From a virus, in the IMG/VR virus record IMGVR_UViG_3300020378_001929, positions 18,531 through 82,530 of that record: a stretch of 64,000 bases of DNA; one strand, given 5' to 3'. Made by a program: the position numbers and the translations under genes. The notes beneath the pieces were generated by a model. It saw nothing but the letters and a program-made list of their open reading frames with translations. It did not search any database and had not been told where the DNA came from. Positions 38,401 through 43,496 of this stretch are shown here, piece by piece; within the stretch, counting starts at the first letter, position 1; every line of letters starts with the position of its first letter.

Positions 38401-38435
38401 TTTCGAATCTCTAATTTGTATGTACGTATAGCCAT
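26457..38435 (-). CDS. Giant virion structural protein (3992 aa)
   Basis: A 3992-residue protein, encoded by the longest gene in the window. The first 100 residues resemble a peptidoglycan-binding-1 fold (VGDIGRDILIVKKALG, then ATFDENMRTHLTKFQ), and near residue 460 DGSYGPQTHFAL is also typical of that family; both calls are tentative. Around 960-1010 there is a hydrophobic stretch (IFGWWMDMIENL, then KILTQFLCAFAKALIDIL) that could be an amphipathic or membrane-active segment. The rest is charged and mixed, with no repeats by eye. It precedes the gp25-like gene by 42 nt in the wedge operon. It could be a hub or baseplate scaffold, or even a tape-measure-type protein, though it lacks the long coiled or repetitive body expected of a tape measure. 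The function is unknown. Confidence 0.78.
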   Translation of the reverse strand: MAIRTYKLEIRNESENNSDKVDFGPRKVGDIGRDILIVKKALGSIVPYESLIDENDRSSDLDSTDGWFDCIEGTKLSQIEAATFDENMRTHLTKFQLDNQFYILCYLFTKFSVNQTFEELNKVKERSFASELRDFRAGSQDENSFAIGLTAFGQIPRLPAEGAHRVDEYLNSEYISTQINLIVRMFDLEFGTLGEATLAVLHGWRPRTRVGNRAYHHDPRVFSDQEGAYDIVLWGLWDSFMRGLLAQKVDPHTPDLLEPRIYIHRERPDYRGDSFKGSQFLERYKEQVSSREEVNFSETEANEEYVIRSSYFGALKYRIIPEDTQSPLYDAFVEVSRVDPRPQESTLMTDSDYTDALHRAFEPDPLIDPDPFEVDLRRIGYFYKTNYTLQELPPVLGADPTEEELENYTSIVSELEDLALTQVLQFYNKPDVWILNPESANFSQIYGPNTFPEPPNHDGSYGPQTHFALTTDTKIQDENLSVNLFLRAQNYKIIEREEFGPPLIKFVEFRTPSLRPGDFYRAKFIINRQKLDLITTGTFVPTNEATAELLSEAETSNNLNEQDSSLRDSINSKISCEGEQLSKEQQERRYQEYRALAARRKREIARSIRESVIEEYNNKNKLERTTVDLGVFGNAEINFGGDGSYASTTQAINTLTELMDSGQDGVFARNEIAGVSNPKLSDLSELKITWDDLTSDIEQAAEKLQKAFKNAQDDGVSITPINFNGNTEASRLRAIIPELRSFITKQTNTGAASSSFDFGSDTSGNMSMSGFLGTTSSIHFRFGTSKDNKGLKIISASFGGKKVSTKKLVQSVPSLKNSRTVGYLAQVDSMAAGNIFSNLPACEDIGFGKPGLAYIVKHTVGVSGTSDGEFNPINRWVTNNIENPIERWKEFKKLNNLDSQLDVKFGVDEYLAVYGKQCITIKQFFETFGNRINPFNLLCDLVKCLKLPNFNFTIPDLNFDIPIDIRIFGWWMDMIENLKEIFMKILTQFLCAFAKALIDILNFPFCEEQLRDQLYGSASEATGDIKKALVEGMMDLSLSSDNVEKSKQLIDEMGLFLTGEEFCRILQGGPIDAPTMNMILSLAARLGIQEVDTEDALRQFFQTISLFLPEEFCENLNRSTTTIRSSSCEETSDLLSQIRRQMLANEASDEEIERAVDLANKNLIDHAKALEVLGREGLNGVLPKILDFGNPDALMNNLPPALSSQVVETAKSIFTPAHVSYVSSLMNFGPSLYIQDTRMPVPGDPEYDERSVIEAQTILQNLKIYAMIGEFADGTVLEKLTAQLNALYQVYEVRKIQGATYPAYYVPPFFGSVTKPPGSGIASNFVAIENSRQLSSIDPSMIFLKPVGFSENLFYYESEDSGVENFPEDLRETGVISLNTMKRSLGSENSHLKDFSFVPAYKLSEYSEGNGIDAAGARLAFINDRIQSRIAFLQASLQSKVESISRPISGRTYLKQIKDVLNASFENQRERSTANSPSSLGQEVVTVNRVSNNADTSREVLTLRMPQRGISTSVSLNEFKSTSATNKFDPYTIVITPGGLFEREQTFEYCDKIPGPGLDVETLTEEQRQNQEIYESGLSDIPPGIYTRKELYARTLWKNVKRKVEKIYGPYQGVNRGEQRHLEKREILNGYLDNFLSNHVYETESKRFSEGIFEQIFFSLSNSRLFDEEGYYPGLNARVSGDAHVDILADGSQCYRNRYNISQFGILAFEKIVTDELDNQINRELAKPENDPYNIDFDDIGPIQKAVQNVCLIGFIRICIVELVLKGAVAYSVWDMESIADEPFTKDFFFRFVEKEINRHPSLSKDWKSTASRITGINQPLFALKDIVQKQMLKVQGISKKIYQNETRADYYNWFIKYFIPQVEVSRFIASVAGDSNPYNIRTVGTRVILDPDGTTRIEEANVAEDARIATDKIYWRHPLLETSQIITEEDDYSTVRDPATYAQNLLNGNHPFFHIEHCIEAEGPLARIENLILPGGALVSGIVNASADLAINRSVLARTANNSTRFEDLLNIGDAFNRTNLDPVNPLDYTFTVRPEIPPRDEDNPFALGASAESSSDLNTEHEIYHIDDFIDGLNGSLNSDDLKKIALHYRGLMHYDEDPDAPGGELKNTQLEEAEGFPETIRRTPTRFITKKRRIIKFTQDIVSHNNSTLLNGKVYADSVINFQDFANDLGYADEFFEPNGSLVNSYYNNFTNYIAKTREDENKYYVLPSNGEDFLWLESQGYNVYQAPNDGRFMDKVLDFSRIGVSNTSGEQPNFSLPTTTTYLDDDPQEKPLQPRAIAATNMQSRYDYGRGMSIEDIEETPERQSNDILTHKYRSDSVPTVIFENPIGIVENETEFERIKDRFENGQEETWVETVFEFSDSASIIAGLHGSFTIGETFDPAVLNFDPNLSPRLKNSFDNLETVIDSLYQPGAFRNAFLDQNKGTADPKLTQYGRVFYLRESDQEGPADVYLARPMGIDPHTNREMTKFWLIDEKQSSLNASFLNLDRLDGEEIEEARQQSKRLVINHSVSDIESGIPPSGEDLLPPNMYKIPIRVLITKIFTGDNLPERVYCKVVPPEYIRNINKLPGDGFTENMEKLHEALREIVNEYVYFIQRARSRRLVVGETENMERLKELYGDVPEFSTDFTRSHGSGVRNESNYELGGSSYYSSIERIYSRVFENETKKASYNSVQELDDLFLDRGQLLTREADFQLGPVFTPQSSFSSKEKYFEDTRRDYRHHMQSVNLFYATREEGIFRGQSRSKVGTLRVIHNLSNIFNWYLKGRQRNTLWGHLSRTSPRPMAGGSTQKYPLSTSYYFHENVHRIGGSANRNDPTYDTVATRYGYAFTRWASATLPRKNRGSYDSGTQGVDGFKSGNNFDEIHRQPGFVTLRPGVENDISSIATEGNPYLSNGAETYQPLQVTDLRNWNYFGTDHFTPSQQEGLISDGLGESLVNYNTLETFNFKNAGASLFYADNTFSLVDLSNFIKSCVQRVLIDSHFPDGEPLGITNRGGPLIQGAPDILFDMDGFYNTQNTNTILSILKKDPENNALFYENINPDTYENENYWPSFNFEGVQVFKNNYQGLNINVELLLEAIDFVDHFVTRLCDLAIYQSSFTLKSEATRDNSHRIEAPYRLSVVKRFIRYLKEYAGPADPYSPQQLLGLLWMVSSYNFSSQVAGFSGGSFNRRITADEPYREGGTLFIPNRDRSFTRNDYNRSGDSYQADWAAACLWFIAALVCRKPEISFARAVQEFPSTDFLFRYNNSGGRPAKWVAPSGGYFSRRHGVRAASNLDSIVTLGENRRNMVTGVREDGRSPLEYWNRLKSEYLNNENLLDRNTLDRVPTSLDFIIEQANEFYHEFYDPNYELGNANAPRQGQYNNLILDKLLNPDFWGREDIPEIYSALFRDALSSYHIEGLMIDSRRELEESDLGIGPLGNSTTISKIAKSTGPFSFVSPRNYRIWNGKVEDYLIFFDERMFENIFNVGINDAAKLKFLNDRIRRNETLRVRSFETIKDYYNYLMPRIYCNDISNLVRTKDNVLRNHAATVRKLKEDWTTAFEGYTGINNRLFGDNFVSIGIINSQVVKDIMGSSKLTQIARLVSNSVLHLSADDDSEEGRYNRFLLDKESPIQEVSEEYRSFLMEGEQNKYFSVPIAEYKKVISDFGEGVNDCIDLNAFRESYKRLQPWMTEQLIESPEAKQLFQYIYPVKRYQAVSTAFITSAFSSYGDLSNFIDTPKASLAALLSIAGINQKQGIEAVNNLSKAEFLKQIMNSNSSDLNAIDCFDFPFPADFTKQFKELLKQLFLQFPSLFFRGIANVVDPAYKEMKGHYNNCDINKLTMEGLQYGPTVRRRNMTAGLHGTAPRSGTKDGKYSSILVGPIVDVPYGVAKLFSSFDYKPLGRAIERLTGYIIKGPVSIVDGNFSLSIPCRDVEESWPSENSPWNLQRYGHSLTPFTVLALSTPELAGDKRFRSCTLDEQQDAPSNANISNCDDENSASPFGTFPDPGEQDD

Positions 38436-38444
38436 TTTTTATTT

Positions 38445-39911
38445 TTAATTAACAGTGTTATGTTTGCTGTTAATATATTTTCTACTCCCATCTGTAAGAT
38501 ACTTAGTAATTCTTTGAAAATTATTTATATCGACATAGAGTCCATCAAATCGATTGTTTACAGAGCCTAAAGTTGTTAAAATAGTTTGCCATGTGGTACC
38601 AGGATCTCTAATGCTGATTGCGTTTGGTACTGGTAACATATCGAATCCAAAACCTATCGCAGTATTAAAGTCAGTCTGAGTTTTGACGAAAGTATCCAGG
38701 CGCCGGTTTAATTGTTCAACCAATTTCAAAATCATAGATAAGCACTCTACAAGATTATTGCCCAACACCATTGGGTGCTGCGGCAGTTGTTTTGCGTTTC
38801 TGTCTTGTCCATTTTCGGCTATCAAATGTATGCCGGCTGAGGTTCCAATATTATTTCCTTGAGAGTTCACCTTTTCGTGTGGACCTCCTGTTACTATTTT
38901 TATATCGTGACGTGAATGAAGGCGAACTTTATCGGCTTTCAACATTATACCACTGGTGGGCACAACAGCATTTGAGGGCTCCTGTCCTGTGTAAATTCTC
39001 TCTGTAATGTTAAAGTTTTTATCAATCAAGGTCATCTGGCTAATGTATATTCTGGCTGCATCCATAACATGTCCCGGGTGCATGCCTCCGTTAAGTCTAA
39101 CAGATTTCAACTCGGGCGGATTGCTCGTGTTAAAGCTTTGAAAAACTTTTATTGGTTCTGCTCCTATTTTATCCAAAGGGAATGGTGCCATGCGTCCGAC
39201 TACTATGTCGATTGCGCCGGCGCCTTGGTGATCTGCAAAACGTGAAACAACATTTGAATTCGTAATATCTTTAGAAAATTTCAGGGCTCGTTGTGGGGTA
39301 AAGTCTCTGCCAAAAATGATAGCCGTGTTGTTTCTTCCTCCGGGATGATTTCTATTTGGTATAGTTAGAGTGCCTGGAATTGGTACAAAATCTGGTACTG
39401 GTTCCCCTAGGGCGTGCTCGCCTGTTCCGTCTAGCAAGACTCTTCTGTAAGATGGACCCACTTCAGGAAAAGGCATGTGATTGCGTGGGATACCTTTTTT
39501 CATTATCTTTTGAGTGGGCTCATCAGGCTTAGTTAAGTCAGGATTTCTGCTCGATAAAGTATCTTCTCCGGTGGCAGGAAAGCTCAGCATTGGTGAGTCC
39601 GGCAAACCTCTCCTTTGCAGCATTTGGTCTGGTCTTATCTTCTCGGGGTTACCTACCATACTATCTATTTCTGATATATTTGCAGCTGTTAGTCCGACGT
39701 TTGACCTATTGTTAAATGAGTCTTTTAAAGATTTTGACATCTTTTTTGTCAGTGCTGCTACTAGTCTAGCTTCGCTATTAAACCCCTCTGTGGGTATGGT
39801 TGTAGAGTATTCAATATTATCAATCTCAATAGAAAATTTAGCATATTTGTTATCTTTATCTATTGCGTATGCCGGAGATCTTGTTACTTTCATGTTTTTG
39901 CTATTTGACAT
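38445..39911 (-). CDS. Possible baseplate hub/spike-type protein (488 aa)
   Basis: A 488-residue protein. Its middle (about 320-385) has alternating strand-like repeats (GIMLKADKVRLHSRHDIKIV, then GIHLIAEN) like the beta-prism or beta-helix parts of gp5/VgrG-type spikes. It is followed by HPMVLGNNLVECLSMILKLV and a helix, a C-terminal layout I associate with VgrG/gpV-like proteins. I see no lysozyme domain, unlike T4 gp5. The ATG is preceded by GGAGG about 11 nt upstream. It is the first large gene of the wedge operon, 9 nt ahead of the 3992-aa giant. A hub or spike role is inferred; another virion role is possible. Confidence 0.55.
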   Translation of the reverse strand: MSNSKNMKVTRSPAYAIDKDNKYAKFSIEIDNIEYSTTIPTEGFNSEARLVAALTKKMSKSLKDSFNNRSNVGLTAANISEIDSMVGNPEKIRPDQMLQRRGLPDSPMLSFPATGEDTLSSRNPDLTKPDEPTQKIMKKGIPRNHMPFPEVGPSYRRVLLDGTGEHALGEPVPDFVPIPGTLTIPNRNHPGGRNNTAIIFGRDFTPQRALKFSKDITNSNVVSRFADHQGAGAIDIVVGRMAPFPLDKIGAEPIKVFQSFNTSNPPELKSVRLNGGMHPGHVMDAARIYISQMTLIDKNFNITERIYTGQEPSNAVVPTSGIMLKADKVRLHSRHDIKIVTGGPHEKVNSQGNNIGTSAGIHLIAENGQDRNAKQLPQHPMVLGNNLVECLSMILKLVEQLNRRLDTFVKTQTDFNTAIGFGFDMLPVPNAISIRDPGTTWQTILTTLGSVNNRFDGLYVDINNFQRITKYLTDGSRKYINSKHNTVN

Positions 39912-39914
39912 CTT

Positions 39915-40559
39915 TTATAAAACCTCCTTAATTATGCAATGTGAAAAATCAAAATTATATGGAAATTGCACTTCTACTATACTCTGCAGAGATAGGGAAC
40001 TTTTAGTTTTATCTTCGACGATGGCGTACGCCTTTGGGTATCTTCTAATCTGTTCTATGTCTTTTTTGGATAGAATTAACGTTCTATTCTCCTCTCTCAG
40101 AACAGATTCTTCTTGGTTTCCAACAAGTTGATTGGCGGCGGCGGCTGCACCGTGATTGGGCTTGAATTTCTTGGTTCTCTGTTTCATGCCTTCAAAGTAT
40201 TTTTGTGTATCCAATGGCTGAGGGAGGGTTGCGCAGAGTTCTTGTATATAAACTATAGCTTCTACAATCGAAAGGCTAGCTAGCTTGTCTTTATCCAGCC
40301 CTTGAGCGTCTGGAGAGACTCTAGTGCAGTATTCTACAAAGACTGGGTCGTGAAGATCTGAAAACTCCTTATATGTTCTTATTGTTTTATATAAAACTAT
40401 CCCTTTGAATATCACATTAGTGTGAGGCTTGTGGTTCTCTCCTTTAACGTGTTTATAGAGCATTGTGTCCATCGCATCCTCTTTTTTGCCGGAGCCGGGA
40501 TGCTGTCCAACTGGTTTTTGTTCTGCAATTTTTGGTGCGACAAGCTCATCAAATGACAT
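39915..40559 (-). CDS. Unknown protein (214 aa), tail-module neighbour
   Basis: A 214-residue soluble protein, charged, with no signal peptide, membrane segment or motif I recognise. It begins MSFDELVAPKIAEQKPVGQH. A Gly/His/Lys-rich N-terminus is followed by a folded-looking core with aromatic residues (NVIFKGIVLYKTIRTYKEF) and a C-terminal strand pair (AYAIVEDKTKSSLSLQSIVE). The stop is 3 nt before the 488-aa gene and the start is 8 nt after the 98-aa gene, so it belongs to the same transcript as the wedge genes. It could be a small tail component or assembly factor; neither is shown by the sequence. Confidence 0.65.
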   Translation of the reverse strand: MSFDELVAPKIAEQKPVGQHPGSGKKEDAMDTMLYKHVKGENHKPHTNVIFKGIVLYKTIRTYKEFSDLHDPVFVEYCTRVSPDAQGLDKDKLASLSIVEAIVYIQELCATLPQPLDTQKYFEGMKQRTKKFKPNHGAAAAANQLVGNQEESVLREENRTLILSKKDIEQIRRYPKAYAIVEDKTKSSLSLQSIVEVQFPYNFDFSHCIIKEVL

Positions 40560-40567
40560 TTTAAAAA

Positions 40568-40864
40568 CTATTCCTCTTTAACATCTTCGCTTATTAAATC
40601 AAAAAGCTCTTGTTTGTCTTCTTCGGTAATCTTTTGATTTACGTTGGTTTTTTTTTGCACAAGGGCAGCCAGCTTTACTAGTTGTTCGTTTGAGCGTTGC
40701 AGAGTCTCAAGATATTTCGCAGCGACAAGACCCACTTCTCGATGCCTATCATCTGAGGTTTGCATGTATTTCATCAGATTCATTAAAAGGGTTTTTGTGG
40801 CGGCGCGGTCTTCAGATATGTTGTTTTTCGCCTGCTCTATGAAATTTTCTACTTCTTTTGGCAT
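40568..40864 (-). CDS. Small helical protein of unknown function (98 aa)
   Basis: A 98-residue protein that appears entirely helical, with heptad-like spacing (FIEQAKNNISEDRAATKTLL, then VAAKYLETLQRSNEQLVKLA), ending in an acidic EEDKQELFDLISEDVKEE tail. It has no cysteine cluster, membrane segment or catalytic motif. It lies 29 nt downstream of the sigma factor gene and 8 nt upstream of the 214-aa gene, bridging the regulatory and virion modules. It might be a chaperone or a sliding partner of transcription; that is a guess from size and position. Confidence 0.65.
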   Translation of the reverse strand: MPKEVENFIEQAKNNISEDRAATKTLLMNLMKYMQTSDDRHREVGLVAAKYLETLQRSNEQLVKLAALVQKKTNVNQKITEEDKQELFDLISEDVKEE

Positions 40865-40893
40865 GTAGTAAATACTTTTTTTATCAAAATTTG

Positions 40894-41613
40894 CTAGTCT
40901 TTATCCCACTTGGTTTTAAAATTTCTATATTTTTCTCTTAATTTATTTAGATTATTGACTACCTGCTTCGTATTTAATCCTGTTAGCTCTCTCAAATACA
41001 GATAAACAGCTTTTTTATTGAAGATTTCTATATCATCAATGTTGTGCAAAAGGATTCTTACGGCATCGAGTACGGCTTTCTCATTTGCCTTCAAGTTTCC
41101 GTTATCCCAGCGCTCTAAATTTTCTAAAAGATTATTCCAATATTCCAACTCAATTCTTTGTTCTAGATAGTTTTCTGTGGGGTCTGTTGTCCCCAGGACG
41201 TCAGCACCACCTTTCTCTACCAGATTCTCAAAGGAAACTTCTTTTTTTACTTTTTTTGAATTCTGCTTTACCTTGTGTATAAACCAGTTCTTAGTGACAA
41301 CAGAGAAATATGAAAACGCCTTTGACCCTTTGTTAGGATCATATTTGTTAAGTATTGTTGTGAGCCAAACTTTACAGTCTTCTCGTAGAGAGTCTATATT
41401 TGGCAAGATGTTGAACTTATAAGTAAAAATTATCTTGTTTACCATTTCACTGAATGCCGGTTGGATCAATTCTTCATATAGCTGGGACTTTTCTTTGTAG
41501 GACGTCGTTTTGCAATAATCAATGATTGCTTGCTCGTGGACTTTCGTAAAATATAAATTTTTTGTACGCTTGCGTCGGCGTCGCGGTGGAGACGCTTTTT
41601 TTTCTTGGAGCAC
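40894..41613 (-). CDS. Late-transcription sigma factor, T4 gp55-like
   Basis: A 239-residue divergent sigma factor. After a basic N-terminus (PPRRRRKRTKN) the core has DSLREDCKVWLTTILNKYDP and FSYFSVVTKNWFIHKVKQNS at about residues 75-125, matching the region-2 pattern of gp55 proteins. The C-terminal third is helical (LNTKQVVNNLNKLREKYRNF). In T4, gp55 directs host RNA polymerase to late promoters with sliding-clamp help and controls virion genes. The gene starts at GTG, with a GAGGA stretch about 10 nt upstream that overlaps the preceding stop. Its position just ahead of the virion module fits its job. No late-promoter consensus could be recognised upstream of those genes. Confidence 0.85.
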   Translation of the reverse strand: MLQEKKASPPRRRRKRTKNLYFTKVHEQAIIDYCKTTSYKEKSQLYEELIQPAFSEMVNKIIFTYKFNILPNIDSLREDCKVWLTTILNKYDPNKGSKAFSYFSVVTKNWFIHKVKQNSKKVKKEVSFENLVEKGGADVLGTTDPTENYLEQRIELEYWNNLLENLERWDNGNLKANEKAVLDAVRILLHNIDDIEIFNKKAVYLYLRELTGLNTKQVVNNLNKLREKYRNFKTKWDKD

Positions 41614-41619
41614 TGTTCT

Positions 41620-41916
41620 TTATTCCTCTCTCTGTTCGATCTCAGGATCCTCGTCTGTCAGGAGAAAATCCATATTTTCGATATCACCCAATAAAGCTGT
41701 GCCATGATCTATCAAAGACTTTAGTGTCTGATCTCCATAAAACATTTCCATATCATGAACAGATTTGACATGAGCGGTGTAGTTTAGTATTGTCTCATAA
41801 ATTTCTGTCGCTTCTTCTTCTTTTGTCCTAATAATCCTGATTAACCATCTAGAATAAAACAGAAAGAGCAAATTAATCAAAACGCTAACAAAAAGCAGTA
41901 GTGTTTCTAATATCAT
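41620..41916 (-). CDS. Small membrane-anchored protein (98 aa)
   Basis: A 98-residue protein. Residues 2-25 (ILETLLLFVSVLINLLFLFY) form one hydrophobic membrane segment followed by basic residues (SRWLIRIIRTK), giving an N-out/C-in anchor by the positive-inside rule. The soluble remainder is helical and acidic (HDMEMFYGDQTLKSLIDHGT) and ends in a glutamate-rich tail. I recall similar short proteins near gp55-type sigma genes in large phages but cannot verify this. The start overlaps the zinc-ribbon gene's stop by 1 nt (TAATG) and the sigma gene follows after 6 nt. The function is unknown; it may act at the inner membrane during infection. Confidence 0.7.
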   Translation of the reverse strand: MILETLLLFVSVLINLLFLFYSRWLIRIIRTKEEEATEIYETILNYTAHVKSVHDMEMFYGDQTLKSLIDHGTALLGDIENMDFLLTDEDPEIEQREE

Positions 41917-42170
41917 TATTTGATTTCCTCAGATGCCAAGTCTTTTTTTTGCTTTTTCAGATCCTTTTTTGCATCTTCGATAAAATTATCAACGACTTTA
42001 CCGACGCGTTGCTTAGCCTCTGTTGTCGACTTAAGTATGTTGAAGCTTGGGACCTTGGTAATTGTTTCTATTCGCCTACACAAAATACACTCCCGTTGTT
42101 CAAAAAACATACCGTGAGTGATTTCAAATGTGTCATTGCAGGCAGAACATTTATATATGTACCTAGGCAT
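41916..42170 (-). CDS. FmdB-like zinc-ribbon protein
   Basis: An 84-residue protein that opens with MPRYIYKCSACNDTFEITHG, the signature of FmdB/CxxC-type zinc ribbons. The metal ligands are C8, C11, C28 and C31 (second pair in RECILCRR). Residues 55-84 are a Lys/Glu-rich helix (EDAKKDLKKQKKDLASEEIK). Such proteins are often small regulators or assembly factors; the target here is unknown. The gene runs directly into its neighbours with no gap on one side and a 1-nt overlap on the other, inside the sigma factor cluster, so a role with transcription or virion assembly is possible. The fold call is firm; the function is not. Confidence 0.8.
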   Translation of the reverse strand: MPRYIYKCSACNDTFEITHGMFFEQRECILCRRIETITKVPSFNILKSTTEAKQRVGKVVDNFIEDAKKDLKKQKKDLASEEIK

Positions 42171-42398
42171 CTAGTCTGACCCAGTTGTTGCTTTTACCTC
42201 GGGTGGTGCATCGCTGTCATGTTTAGGTGTTACATCTGGAATCTTAAAATTTGGAGGATTATTAACAATAAGCTCCTCATTTTCTCCCGATACTTGGAAA
42301 TTAAAGTCCTGCAGTACCGGGACTATATCGGTTTGCTCTAGTAAAGATTTCTGTAGTGCCATCATAATTGCACCTAAAGCTTGGTTAGATAATTTCAT
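42171..42398 (-). CDS. Small protein of unknown function (75 aa)
   Basis: A 75-residue protein starting MKLSNQALGAIMMALQKSLL at the ATG at 42396-42398, which has GGAGA about 6 nt upstream. A longer reading from further upstream would run far into the preceding HAD gene and lacks a site, so the short start is chosen. The N-terminal helix is followed by a short strand-like region (VLQDFNFQV) and an acidic, Pro/Thr-rich tail. No motif is recognised. It follows the HAD gene after 1 nt and abuts the zinc-ribbon gene directly, so it is made from the same message. Confidence 0.65.
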   Translation of the reverse strand: MKLSNQALGAIMMALQKSLLEQTDIVPVLQDFNFQVSGENEELIVNNPPNFKIPDVTPKHDSDAPPEVKATTGSD

Positions 42399-42399
42399 A

Positions 42400-42720
42400 T
42401 CATTCTCCTTCATTTTTTGTTGGGTTGTTTTCAAAATAAGCCTCAGAGTTATAAGACTTGTCACAAATATAGATGTCAAAATGTGGTTTCCACATTTTTA
42501 TTTCATGATACTTCACACCCCAATCATCGAGTTGATTCTTGGTAAGCTCTGTCCAGTCGATACCTGTGTTTGATCCACGAGCGGTCCAATAGATCACAGT
42601 GTTACCTTCATCATACAGCTTGTTAATATCCTCTATTCGGCTGGGGTATGGTTTTGCTATTTCATATTTGCCTTGCGTATTGCAGCAAATTGTCCCGTCA
42701 ATGTCGACGTAATATATCAT
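42400..42720 (-). CDS. HAD-family phosphatase-like protein
   Basis: A 106-residue mini-HAD protein. The catalytic motif I is YYVDIDGTICC at residues 3-13, with the nucleophile Asp at 6 and the acid/base Asp at 8. Motif II is seen as VIYWTARG near 42-49 (Thr in place). The short length and IKMWKPHFDIYICDKS near the end fit the capless HAD proteins found in surface-sugar clusters. It would remove phosphate from a small sugar phosphate; the substrate is unknown. The gene is the last of the sugar island, 4 nt overlapped with the HpcH-type aldolase, which suggests it acts in that pathway. Confidence 0.8.
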   Translation of the reverse strand: MIYYVDIDGTICCNTQGKYEIAKPYPSRIEDINKLYDEGNTVIYWTARGSNTGIDWTELTKNQLDDWGVKYHEIKMWKPHFDIYICDKSYNSEAYFENNPTKNEGE

Positions 42721-43496
42721 TTTCTCACCTCTATACTTTGTACTCTACTATCAAAAAAACTAGACTTTACACTATGAAAATGGTGCCTTCTCTTTAAGAG
42801 CATCTGTTCGTAAGATAAGGCTTCGCCAATAGATTTTTTAATATTTTCAACATTCTCTAACTTAAAGATAACTGCCCTAGTTTCAAAAAAGTCTAAAAGT
42901 CCATTACTCCATAGTTCATAAATTAGCTTAGAACTATCTCTAGAGACGGTTCCTCCCATCTTGGTCTGCAAATTGTAGTCTTTAGCTACATTCAAAGTGT
43001 CTCTTACTACATTCATTACGCGGGTGTCGTTTACATTTGCCTTACTCAGTCCCAATGATTTTGATAAGTCTGACCTTCCAACAACAATCCCGCTTAAATT
43101 TTTGTGATGTTTTTTAATTATTTTCTTTGCATTCTTGCATGCTGTTTCTGTTTCCAGATTTACAAATAACTTAGGCGAATAAGGTATTGCAAATAGAGAG
43201 CATCTCTCAGCGACAGAGTCTATAAACTTGGATACAGCGAAGTCAGATTCGACCATTGGGGCAACGATGCCGCGGATCCCCATTCTCAGGCAGGTTTCAA
43301 TATCTCTGTTTGCCTCGCATCCACCTATTTTGACATAAACTTTTAGTTTTGTGTCCCCAGAAAGCAAAATTAAATCATTAAGGTCGGCATCTGTCACCCC
43401 TTCGTCTTCAAATGATGCCTTAAGGGCATGGGCGCCATAATTTGAATTTAAATTTTTTAGTTTATTTGTAATATTATTATTAAACATTCTGTTCAT
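42717..43496 (-). CDS. HpcH/HpaI (citrate lyase beta-type) aldolase
   Basis: A 259-residue TIM-barrel aldolase of the HpcH/HpaI/citrate lyase beta family. Visible signatures are KLKVYVKIGGCEANRD, GIRGIVAPMVES, LFVNLETETAC, LSGIVVGRSDLSKSLGL and a late ETRAVIF strand, which match the family's metal- and pyruvate-binding barrel positions. Members split or join pyruvate or oxaloacetate with an aldehyde using a divalent metal. The gene overlaps the CMP-sugar synthetase-like gene by 17 nt and the HAD gene by 4 nt, so it is part of the sugar island. It might make or degrade a keto-acid sugar or recycle pyruvate; neither is proven. Confidence 0.75.
   Translation of the reverse strand: MNRMFNNNITNKLKNLNSNYGAHALKASFEDEGVTDADLNDLILLSGDTKLKVYVKIGGCEANRDIETCLRMGIRGIVAPMVESDFAVSKFIDSVAERCSLFAIPYSPKLFVNLETETACKNAKKIIKKHHKNLSGIVVGRSDLSKSLGLSKANVNDTRVMNVVRDTLNVAKDYNLQTKMGGTVSRDSSKLIYELWSNGLLDFFETRAVIFKLENVENIKKSIGEALSYEQMLLKRRHHFHSVKSSFFDSRVQSIEVRK

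Noticed and set aside
26457-38435. The 3992-aa protein as the tail tape measure
   Set aside because: It lacks the long helical or repeated body typical of tape measures and sits between a possible hub/spike gene and the gp25-like wedge gene; kept only as a remote alternative.
39514-40131. A 205-aa plus-strand frame opposite the 488- and 214-aa genes
   Set aside because: It has no ribosome-binding site and reads as a mirror of two well-supported minus-strand genes.
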